A stretch of DNA of 64,000 nt from Sipunculus nudus (taxonomy: Eukaryota; Annelida; Sipuncula; Golfingiida; Sipunculidae): NCBI GenBank assembly GCA_026874595.1, contig CM049311.1:64581953-64645952 (forward strand), in the 5' to 3' direction. Each line of letters opens with the position of its first letter. The stretch's first letter is position 1. The translations under genes were made by a program, and so were the position numbers. The notes below the pieces were generated by a model. The model searched no databases. It saw only the letters and a program-made list of their open reading frames with translations, and was not told the DNA's origin. Shown here in pieces: positions 43,901 to 48,000 of this stretch.

Positions 43901-46900
43901 TTTCTTACCACTGTATATATATATGTACAGGGTCAGTACTTTAGCTATATCATGTCAGCTATTGATCCTTTTCTTACTAATGTATATATATGTACAGGGT
44001 CAGTACTCTAGCTATATCATGTCAGCTATTGATCCTTTTCTTACCACTGTATATATATGTACAGGGTCAGTACTCTAGCTATATCATGTCAGCTATTGAT
44101 TCTTTTCTTACCACTGTATATATATGTACAGGGTCAGTACTCTAGCTATATCATGTCAGCTATTGATCCTTTTCTTACCACTGTATATATATGTACAGGG
44201 TCAGTACTCTAGCTATATCATGTCAGCTATTGATCCTTTTCTTACCACTGTATATATATATGTACAGGGTCAGTACTTTAGCTATACCATGTCAGCTATT
44301 GATCCTTTTCTTACTAATGTATATATATGTACAGGGTCAGTACTCTAGCTATATCATGTCAGCTATTGATCCTTTTCTTACCACTGTATATATATGTACA
44401 GGGTCAGTACTCTAGCTATATCATGTCAGCTATTGATCCTTTTCTAACCACTTTATATATAAGTACAGGGTCAGTACTCTAGCTATATCATGTCAGCTAT
44501 TGATCCTTTTCTTACCACTGTATATATATGTACAGGGTCAGTACTCTAGCTATATCATGTCAGCTATTGATCCTTTTCTTACCACTGTATATATATGTAC
44601 AGGGTCAGTACTCTAGCTATATCATGTCAGCTATTGATCCTTTTCTTACCACTGTATATATATGTACAGGGTCAGTACTCTAGCTGTATCATGTCAGCTA
44701 TTGATCCTTTTCTTACCACTGTATATATATGTACAGGGTCAGTACTCTAGCTATATCATGTCAGCTATTGATCCTTTTCTTACCACTGTATATATATGTA
44801 CAGGGTCAGTACTCTAGCTATATCATGTCAGCTATTGATCCTTTTCTTACCACTGTATATATATGTACAGGGTCAGTACTCTAGCTATATCATGTCAGCT
44901 ATTGATCCTTTTCTAACCACTTTATATATAAGTACAGGGTCAGTACTCTAGCTATATCATGTCAGCTATTGATCCTTTTCTTACCACTGTATATATATGT
45001 ACAGGGTCAGTACTCCAGCTATATCATGTCAGCTATTGATCCTTTTCTTACCACTGTATATATATGTACAGGGTCAGTACTCTAGCTATATCATGTCAGC
45101 TATTGATCCTTTTCTTACCACTGTATATATATGTACAGGGTCAGTACTCTAGCTATATCATGTCAGCTATTGATCCTTTTCTTACCACTGTATATATATG
45201 TACAGGGTCAGTACTCTAGCTGTATCATGTCAGCTATTGATCCTTTTCTTACCACTGTATATATATGTACAGGGTCAGTACTCTAGCTATATCATGTCAG
45301 CTATTGATCCTTTTCTTACCACTATACATACACTGTTTTCACCATAGATAAAAGGTGTGTATAAGCTGTTTACCCTTTCACGTCCAAGGCCAGCCTAAAC
45401 TGACCCAGAAATTGATATATCCTAAAAAACACCTGTTTTGACTTCATTTTCTTAAGTTAGATAAATTTCTGTAAATTGAATTTCCATTGTAGAGATTACA
45501 ATGCTTGGCCTCAAGTAAATTTTGAGTTTTACCAGTAGATTTTACCATGATTGTATTTTAGTTGTTGATTGCTAACGCTCCATTTTGTCCCCATTTTTAG
45601 TGTCTGTATAAATATTAGATGTATAATATATCATATAATTCCCTGAATATGCTTGTTGATCTTTAATAGCCATCCTGTATTAACTGTTTAGTATTTCATG
45701 ATTATATGATGGATATTCAGTGACTTATTACCTTAAATGTAAAGTTAAAGGCATGTGTAAAGTAAAATAAAGGAAGCAGAGACTGATTAGGTTAACACAC
45801 TAGCTAAAAGTATTCCATAATAAAGTATAGATGCAAGAAAAAATAATATGTGATAGGTGATGTTTAGACTGTATGTCAGTCCAGCTAGGTAATACCAAAC
45901 AAGCCTTGAGGGCCAGACACCAAAAAATTGTTTTAGACTTTGTTCTGTACAACTCAAATGAAAATAACACACCATTCAGGATTATTTGGTTACTCCACGC
46001 CATAATTCTGTAAGATGAACTGAAAGAATCTCGAGATTATTGCCTATGATGATTAAAAGTGAGCAAAGCATTTTAATGCATCTTCCTGTTTCAGATTCTG
46101 GAGATTGCTGGGTACAAGGCTACTGAAGGCTCAGATTTCAAGCTGTTTGCTGTAATGTGTGCTTTGTCACATAAAATAAGCAGCCTCGAGTAAGTGTTAC
46201 TGAGCAGGTATAATGTACTCTGAACTAACCAGGTTCTCAATAGAAAAAATGAGCCAGTTTATAGGCCCAATGATTATTAGTGACACCAAATGGCCATGCT
46301 GGAAACAACTATCTTTTTGGGTGATTTGTGTCCTTGTCAGAATATAGAAAAATTAAAGGTTAGAAAGAGTACTGTAATATTCCTAACAGAAGTCCCATCC
46401 TTATAACAAGTCACACCCTTAAGTTTAGGTTCTGTCTTGAGAATAGCCATTCAAGTTTTATCTCAGGGAAAAGTCCATGATATAAGAGGGTGAGGTTTGG
46501 GAGATATTTTTCCTTGTCAATAAAAACAGACAAATTGCAAGTAAAAAAGTATGAGAATAACATTTTTATTCAATAAATAAAAGAATCTTATTGACATGAG
46601 AATTTTATTCTGCTGAGTAATTCGTAAAGTTAAGATCATGGGAATAGCACTTCAGATAAGTAACTTGCAAAATTAAGAGCAAGAGAATTACACTGTCATA
46701 ACAGCTAGTATATTACATGAAGAGTTGCCTCTAGCATGAACACTAAACTGCAGGGAAAGGAGATGCACTATATTTTTACTATATCTGAATTTGTTTTTGG
46801 CAAGCACAGTCATAGGTGTCAGTTAAGAAATGTAAATAATTATATTTTGAATCAGCCAAGATCAATTAATTTATTTGTAAAGGTAAACTCAATTGGTGTG

Positions 46901-47786
46901 CCACAGCTTTTCAGGATTTCAATTTGTAAGAGTGTATTACAGTATAAGATTACGTTAAAGTGTCAAAATGTCTACAAACTCAGTTTCTGATTTATTTACA
47001 AATTCTGAAATCAGTCCTGGAAAACAGACTGTTAAAATGGTTTCACATCTAAGTAACTGGACTTGCATAATTATTGTCCTGACATGTTCTCCTAGTGCGC
47101 GTTGTTGTGTAATACAGGCATTCATTCAGGGACTTTCTTTTTTTTCAGTACATGGATGAGGAATCTGATTGGGAGGGTGGACTTTAAGATGCTCGAGATG
47201 AAACTGTTTATGTGCAAGGTAAAATTCACCATTCCTTCTTTCAATCTTACTCTTTTTCTCACTCTGTCACACGCTCATGCCCATTCTTTCTATCCTATTT
47301 CCATCCCCTCAGACCGTCTCTCTGTTCTTTATCCTTATAAAACCATCAGCAAGTCTCATGCACACAGTCAGTATCACTGTAGTGTACACTAACAGACACA
47401 TCAGCTTAGTTTTATTGTAAGATTCAGAAAGCAAACAGCCCCTTATCACATCAATACTTTTGTAAAACATTTCGGGGCTGTGTTATTTACAAATCTGCAT
47501 AAAAACCCTGCTGTTCTGTATGCACACTGAGACCTCTGTTGTATTACATTTTCAGACTTTATGGGAGTGCAATGTTGATGCTGAGACCAACAAGATCCCT
47601 CTAGACCAGCTGTGTGTAGAACTGAGGGCAGGTGGCGTGAGCTTCGAACATGAATGTGAGGTTCGGGAGAAACTAGGTCACCTTCACGCTCTTGACCTCA
47701 TGGACTTCTTGACTTATGTGCCATTATTTATCTTGATTCATGAATCAGTAGTGCTTAATCCTCTGGATGATACCAGGGAGAAATAA
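355..47786 (+). CDS. Large multi-exon gene (3' part), EF-hand-like C-terminal domain; spliced CDS
   Basis: Spliced coding sequence, 5' incomplete. Proposed exons: 355-492, 2003-2113, 2638-2784, 6832-6975, 10435-10476, 11000-11091, 11556-11978, 13997-14065, 15246-15441, 23252-23530, 24132-24202, 24595-24699, 46095-46189, 47149-47218, 47556-47786. They sum to 2213 nt; with one base from the upstream exon this is 738 codons including TAA. Every intron has AG at its 3' end and GT at its 5' end, and all phases agree. Window residues 1-194 are Pro/Lys-rich linkers and 226-366 are acidic. Residues about 480-525 are Arg-rich and probably helical. Residues about 548-737 form a compact domain with degenerate EF-hand-like loops (DEDKVGWLSF and DAETNKIPLD). 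The C-terminal segment DLMDFLTYVPLFILIHES looks like a conserved family signature, but I cannot name the family. The low-complexity linkers suggest a scaffold or cytoskeletal protein, which is speculation. Weakest points: the end of exon 7 and possible undetected exons. Confidence 0.8.
493..2002. other. Intron holding one AGCTCAGCTGA-family repeat
   Basis: Donor GTATGT at 493; acceptor AG at 2001-2002. Apart from the repeat at 648-1466 the sequence is AT-rich, with nothing recognisable. Confidence 0.6.
648..1466 (+). repeat. AGCTCAGCTGA-family interspersed repeat, near full length (~0.8 kb)
   Basis: It starts with TTTTTAGCTCAGCTGAC and a TCATCTGAGCTATAG segment, followed by CTGTCTGTC/CCGTCCGT runs (about 690-735). 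It ends with CAGCTGAGCACAGTGACCCATGGGTCCC. The same two ends flank copies at 16908-23146, 34788-34885 (minus) and 35493-36076. The 3' end carries the 12-bp palindrome GACCCATGGGTC. No coding capacity is seen. Internal T-rich flanks and the 3' palindrome are compatible with a non-autonomous Helitron/Helentron-like element, but this is not proven. Confidence 0.6.
2003..2113 (+). CDS. Exon 2 (phase 1-1), Pro-rich
   Basis: 111 nt, acceptor TGTACAG, donor GTTTGT. It encodes ADALLKKFKPPDPPKK followed by a Pro-rich tail ending PVLPSG. Its length is a multiple of three and both junctions are phase 1, so skipping it would keep the frame. Confidence 0.8.
2114..2637. other. Intron, no feature seen
   Basis: AT-rich spacer of about 0.5 kb between exons 2 and 3. 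No repeat family, RNA gene or open coding stretch is recognisable. Confidence 0.5.
2638..2784 (+). CDS. Exon 3 (phase 1-1), Lys/Glu-rich
   Basis: 147 nt, acceptor TAACAG, donor GTACAG. It encodes a highly charged, probably disordered or helical stretch dominated by Lys, Glu, Asp, Ser and Gln (for example KEKQEQKEVKAKTRQVEE). Phase 1-1 like its neighbours. Low complexity makes homology weak, so support comes from splice sites and frame. Confidence 0.72.
4302..4349. promoter_or_regulatory. Cluster of three CRE-like TGACGTCA palindromes
   Basis: TGACGTCA occurs at 4302-4309 and 4342-4349, and CGACGTCA at 4317-4324: three near-identical 8-mers in 48 bp. TGACGTCA is the classic cAMP-response element bound by CREB/ATF bZIP factors. 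The cluster lies inside an intron just upstream of a repeat block, so it may be part of a transposable element and not a working enhancer. Confidence 0.35.
4380..5430 (+). repeat. Degenerate tandem repeat with GGTGGCGCCACC palindromes
   Basis: Segments containing CATATCTCGGGAACCGTTTGACC, CTGTTTGTCTGCC and the 12-bp palindrome GGTGGCGCCACC recur. Palindrome positions are 4666-4677, 4815-4826 (one change), 4926-4937, 5075-5086, and a decayed copy near 5203. It looks like three to four diverged units of about 130-280 bp from a transposable element. The same palindrome occurs at the ends of units in the 50.7-57.3 kb repeat field. Confidence 0.55.
6832..6975 (+). CDS. Exon 4 (phase 1-1), basic Pro/Lys/Ser/Thr-rich
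   Basis: 144 nt, acceptor TTCTAG, donor GTAAAG. It encodes AKKRVGVIKPPLPAPKSK followed by KTPRKVSPRKAKSS-type basic repeats. These resemble disordered, phosphorylatable tails (TPRK and SPRK motifs). The longest open antisense frame here is a shadow. Confidence 0.75.
8151..9560. mobile_element. Fold-back (long inverted repeat) element with CTAGGCGAGATT sub-repeats
   Basis: The left arm (about 8151-8530) and the reverse complement of the right arm (about 9190-9560) align along roughly 370 bp with moderate divergence. Both begin CAGAGAYRAGATTGAAATCC. Each arm is built from repeated short palindromes, for example AATCTCGCCTAGGCGAGATT at 8287-8306 and variants near 8218, 8428, 9365, 9412 and 9483. 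The core between the arms (about 8530-9190) is AT-rich with no transposase. A target-site duplication is not clear. Best described as a non-autonomous fold-back or MITE-like element. Confidence 0.7.
10209..10259. repeat. (TA)n microsatellite
   Basis: About 25 uninterrupted TA dinucleotides in the intron just before exon 5. An open frame through it (Ile-Tyr runs) is an artefact. Confidence 0.95.
10435..10476 (+). CDS. Exon 5, microexon (42 nt, phase 1-1)
   Basis: Acceptor TTTCAG at 10429-10434, donor GTAATA. It encodes 14 residues, VSLKKQKLNGNTEP, plus one split codon. The short length lowers certainty, but phase, reading frame and Lys-rich composition match the neighbouring exons. Confidence 0.6.
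10477..10999. other. Intron, no feature seen
   Basis: AT-rich spacer of 0.5 kb between exons 5 and 6. Nothing recognisable. Confidence 0.5.
11000..11091 (+). CDS. Exon 6 (phase 1-0), Ser/Pro then acidic
   Basis: Acceptor TTTAG at 10995-10999, donor GTGAGT. It encodes DLGIIPQSPSPPQSAASSVSD, then HDEETKPADQ. It ends the run of phase 1-1 exons by closing in phase 0, matching the phase-0 start of exon 7. Confidence 0.75.
11092..11555. other. Intron, no feature seen
   Basis: AT-rich spacer between exons 6 and 7 with a TGCAG acceptor at 11551-11555. No recognisable element. Confidence 0.5.
11556..11978 (+). CDS. Exon 7, long acidic exon (~141 codons)
   Basis: In phase 0 it opens DEFTYGGGDDDYDEDNPETV and continues with imperfect repeats around KWEEMLEEEEE / KWEEVLEEEE and TWEEVLEEEE, then Asp/Glu-rich tracts. 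A Glu-rich, heptad-like stretch is likely a single alpha-helix or coiled coil. The 3' boundary is inferred: ATG|GTGATG at 11978/11979 is the only late in-phase GT I find before a stop at about 12009-12011, and the donor is weak. Purine-only GAG/GAT/GAA composition makes the antisense frame an open poly-Ser artefact. If the donor is wrong, the tail of this exon changes. Confidence 0.62.
11979..13996. other. Intron, no clear feature
   Basis: AT-rich 2-kb intron. A fragment near 12916-12952 has AG/GT borders but does not fit the frame. No repeat family is recognised. Confidence 0.5.
13997..14065 (+). CDS. Exon 8 (23 codons, phase 0-0)
   Basis: Acceptor TTTTCCAG, donor GTATGT. It encodes VDAAVKSSQNDQKLSNPEKL plus NLI. 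An alternative in-frame acceptor 18 nt upstream (CTACAG at 13973-13978) would add six residues (LQFLFQ). Both are plausible, and the nearer one has the better pyrimidine tract. Confidence 0.7.
14066..15245. other. Intron with short internal duplication
   Basis: AT-rich intron. Segments near 14090-14150 and 14480-14545 share ACTGACCAAAATRTTAACA and GCAGGTTGTGTTGCACATTG, so this part contains a short diverged direct repeat. No gene seen. Confidence 0.5.
15246..15441 (+). CDS. Exon 9 (phase 0-1)
   Basis: 196 nt, acceptor TTTTAG, donor GTAAGC. It encodes PPNPLRGPLEKRVRWREKKK, then Pro/Glu/Lys linkers and a less repetitive segment GGKVGDWIYGDDDFSVPLPE that looks like a conserved motif. It ends in phase 1, matching exon 10. 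Confidence 0.8.
15671..15687. repeat. Poly-G tract
   Basis: Seventeen consecutive G. Similar G or C tracts occur at 19692-19707 (C), 30681-30706 (G) and 37066-37082 (G). Confidence 0.95.
16042..16600 (+). repeat. Interspersed repeat with 5' hairpin and CCGTCC runs
   Basis: It opens with a 10-bp inverted repeat, CACTATAGGG (16042-16051) against CCCTATAGTG (16080-16089), enclosing GGGCCCCGCTTGAGAAGTGG. TCCGTCC-type repeats and non-coding sequence follow to about 16600. The layout resembles the other CGTCC-bearing repeats here, but the ends differ, so it is a separate family. The right boundary is approximate. Confidence 0.5.
16640..16770 (-). repeat. tRNA-derived SINE-like fragment
   Basis: On the minus strand an A-box-like stretch (GTCATAATGGTTAAGACAC) is followed about 15 nt later by a B-box-like GGGTTAACATCC. 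This spacing and order fit a tRNA-related SINE head. The B box is decayed and no cloverleaf can be drawn, so it is not a functional tRNA gene. Confidence 0.35.
18788..18976. mobile_element. MITE-like element, 189 bp, TATA flanks
   Basis: The ends are loosely inverted (CAGGGGCGAATCAAG against CAGGCAGATCCAGAG on the other strand). Both sides are flanked by TATATA, suggesting insertion into a TA-rich site. No coding potential. Confidence 0.4.
19965..19991. repeat. Poly-T tract (27 nt)
   Basis: Uninterrupted T run, with a 16-nt poly-C tract nearby at 19692-19707. The Lys-rich minus-strand frame across it is an artefact. Confidence 0.9.
23252..23530 (+). CDS. Exon 10 (phase 1-1), Arg-rich helical segment
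   Basis: 279 nt, acceptor ATTCACAG, donor GTGAGT. It encodes EEPQTQIQDLPPTPSPVVAP, then a strongly basic stretch (RRQMALDQRRRGPRRRDRSY), then an amphipathic charged helix (LDDLERMELAEQRRKKAQEM). It ends GIHVRFED and leads into the C-terminal domain. The base composition is more GC-rich than the surrounding introns, as expected for a conserved exon. Confidence 0.88.
23531..24131. other. Intron, no feature seen
   Basis: AT-rich 0.6-kb spacer between exons 10 and 11. Nothing recognisable. Confidence 0.5.
24132..24202 (+). CDS. Exon 11 (phase 1-0), start of C-terminal domain
   Basis: 71 nt, acceptor TCTTCAG, donor GTAAGT. With the split codon it encodes YGFLAKYCIFNKSNIEIFRR then AFEA. The final IFRRAFEA reads as the entering helix of an EF-hand whose loop is supplied by exon 12. 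Confidence 0.85.
24203..24594. other. Intron, no feature seen
   Basis: 0.4-kb AT-rich intron separating the two halves of the first EF-hand-like motif. Confidence 0.5.
24595..24699 (+). CDS. Exon 12 (phase 0-0), EF-hand-like loop; 3' end is copied into the minisatellite
   Basis: 35 codons, acceptor TTTCCAG, donor GTCAGT. It encodes VDEDKVGWLSFPDTFIAMRG, then VNSSLTDAEEEYMYR. The loop keeps Asp at positions 1 and 3, Gly at 6 and Asp at 12, but position 5 is Val, so calcium binding is doubtful. The final codons (YMYR) and donor TATATGTACAGG|GTCAGT are repeated in every unit of the adjoining 67-bp array. Without splicing here, translation would continue about 48 hydrophobic residues into the array and stop at 24844-24846. 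Confidence 0.85.
24688..29776 (+). repeat. 67-bp minisatellite, block 1 (~76 units)
   Basis: The unit is 67 bp (successive ACAGGG starts at 24695, 24762 and 24829). It contains TATATGTACAGGGTCAGT, then CTCTAGCTATATCATG, then CAGCTATTGATCCTTTTC and TTACCACTG. The block starts at the exon 12 donor and stops where the CACTA-like element is inserted. Variant units (GTGTGC for GTCAGC, TTTCAGC, CTCCAGC, AAATAAATG) recur in higher-order blocks. One example is an 808-bp shift linking 27513 and 28321, which share the private variant ACAGGTTCATTACTC. Open frames within it are by-products of the period. Confidence 0.97.
29777..30265 (+). repeat. Left terminal inverted repeat of the CACTA-like element
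   Basis: Pairs with 39510-39991. Only scattered mismatches occur in the outer 120 bp. Divergence and small indels grow inward, to near GTTTTCACACTAGC (left) and GCTAGTGTCAAAAC (right). Confidence 0.8.
30266..33690. other. Interior of CACTA-like element, left part
   Basis: AT-rich, with a 26-nt poly-G tract at 30681-30706. Near 31743-31830 there is a short direct duplication (GTTTATCTTTTATTAAAAA twice). No coding region is recognisable. Confidence 0.5.
30681..30706. repeat. Poly-G tract (26 nt)
   Basis: Uninterrupted G run preceded by CCCC. Likely to be length-variable and error-prone in sequencing. Confidence 0.95.
33694..33830 (+). mobile_element. Possible pogo/Tigger-like terminal fragment
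   Basis: After TATATA the sequence reads CAGTGAAACCCTGTTGTGAC, like the termini of pogo-type elements that insert at TA. No matching opposite end is found, so it is at most a truncated piece. Confidence 0.3.
33835..34213. mobile_element. Second fold-back-like element, GGTCTGGACCAAT motifs
   Basis: Motifs TCTGGACCAAT, GATTGGTC and CCCGATTGGG/CCTGATTGAG are repeated in both orientations. The segment near 33872-33975 aligns with the reverse complement of about 34110-34210 (shared GATTGGTC, TTTAGSCTGGA and CAGGATC blocks). The organisation is like the 8151-9560 element (arms built from short palindromes), but the sequence differs. Confidence 0.5.
34325..34440 (-). repeat. tRNA-derived SINE-like fragment
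   Basis: On the minus strand CTAGCGAATTGGTTGGAAC resembles an RNA polymerase III A box, and GGGTTTGAATCC follows at tRNA-like spacing as a B box. A normal cloverleaf cannot be formed, so I call a SINE head and not a tRNA gene. Confidence 0.5.
34788..34885 (-). repeat. AGCTCAGCTGA-family deletion derivative (~98 bp)
   Basis: Reverse complemented, it has the family 5' end (TTTTTAGCTCAGCTGACTAG, TCATGGTCCTTTGTCC) joined almost directly to the 3' end (AGCTGAGCACCGTGACCCATGGGTCCC). It fixes both termini of the family. Confidence 0.65.
35493..36076 (+). repeat. AGCTCAGCTGA-family repeat (~0.58 kb)
   Basis: Starts TTTTAGCTGAGCTGACCATAAG and ends CAGCTGAGCATAGTGGCCCATGGGTCCC. Internal sequence resembles the 648-1466 copy. 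It lies 0.6 kb from the deleted minus-strand copy, inside the CACTA-like element. Confidence 0.6.
36077..39509. other. Interior of CACTA-like element, right part
   Basis: AT-rich sequence with a 17-nt poly-G at 37066-37082 and short A and T runs. No transposase, RNA gene or known repeat is recognised. Confidence 0.5.
39510..39991 (-). repeat. Right terminal inverted repeat of the CACTA-like element
   Basis: Inverted copy of 29777-30265, ending GTGCTCTCATAGTG at the junction with TGA and array sequence. Confidence 0.8.
39992..45325 (+). repeat. 67-bp minisatellite, block 2 (~80 units), higher-order repeats
   Basis: Same unit and orientation as block 1, resuming in mid-unit after the transposon. 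A 2221-bp higher-order duplication is visible: the rare variant ATATTATTACAGC occurs near 40851 and again near 43072. Within each, a 337-bp five-unit block repeats three times (starts near 41229, 41566, 41903 and 43450, 43787, 44124). The array ends where TTACCACTATACATACACTG breaks the unit. Confidence 0.97.
45326..46094. other. Right end of the array-bearing intron; duplication boundary
   Basis: Unique AT-rich sequence after the array. From 45461 onward it is repeated at 57314 onward. Acceptor TTTCAG at 46089-46094 leads into exon 13. Confidence 0.6.
46095..46189 (+). CDS. Exon 13 (phase 0-2)
   Basis: Acceptor TTTCAG, donor GTAAGT. It encodes ILEIAGYKATEGSDFKLFAV then MCALSHKISSL plus a split codon. 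It joins in frame to exon 12 across the 21.4-kb intron carrying the arrays. The segment resembles the linker between paired EF-hand-like motifs. Confidence 0.88.
46190..47148. other. Intron, no feature seen
   Basis: About 1 kb of AT-rich sequence. Open frames in it have no splice or homology support. Confidence 0.5.
47149..47218 (+). CDS. Exon 14 (phase 2-0)
   Basis: Acceptor TTTTTTTTCAG, donor GTAAAA. It encodes DTWMRNLIGRVDFKMLEMKL then FMCK after joining exon 13. Amphipathic pattern, likely helices before the second EF-hand-like loop. Confidence 0.88.
47219..47555. other. Intron, pyrimidine-rich
   Basis: Short intron rich in TTCTTTC/CTCTC tracts, ending ATTTTCAG. No other feature. Confidence 0.6.
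47556..47786 (+). CDS. Exon 15, terminal coding exon with TAA
   Basis: 77 codons including the stop. It encodes TLWECNVDAETNKIPLDQLC, a second degenerate EF-hand-like loop: Asp at 1, Glu at 3 and Asn at 5 are kept, but Lys replaces the usual Gly at 6 and Leu the usual acidic residue at 12. VELRAGGVSFEHECEVREKL follows, and the tail is DLMDFLTYVPLFILIHESVV plus LNPLDDTREK. The unbroken, high-complexity tail is the best handle for finding orthologues. Confidence 0.9.
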   Translation, partial: TLWECNVDAETNKIPLDQLCVELRAGGVSFEHECEVREKLGHLHALDLMDFLTYVPLFILIHESVVLNPLDDTREK

Positions 47787-48000
47787 GATTTTATTCATGT
47801 CCAGTTTCTCATTGAAATATTTTTATAAAACGCACAACTAGCCACAGGAAACATTGGAAAGGTAAATCATTCATATTCCCATCATGATGGGGCCTTCACA
47901 TTATCTGCTGAAACTTGTGTTTCATTAAAAAACTAGAGAGCACTTAGAGACTGCAAACCTCCTCCAATGTAATGCTTCTCTTGAGGGGATCTCATTTGAA
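47787..48000 (+). other. Probable 3' UTR start
   Basis: Follows the stop codon directly. ATTAAA at 47924-47929 is a common variant polyadenylation signal and could end the transcript. The first canonical AATAAA I see is much further on, near 49958. The transcript end is not determinable from sequence alone. Confidence 0.35.

Noticed and set aside
24553-44415. Many 60-97 codon open frames (MYRVSTLAIS...) across the 67-bp array
   Set aside because: They arise because the unit has few stops and shifts frame each copy. No start context, splice or homology support; the same peptide appears in every phase.
24688-45325. CRISPR-like array
   Set aside because: Units are contiguous and near identical, with no unique spacers. 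The genome is eukaryotic with introns.
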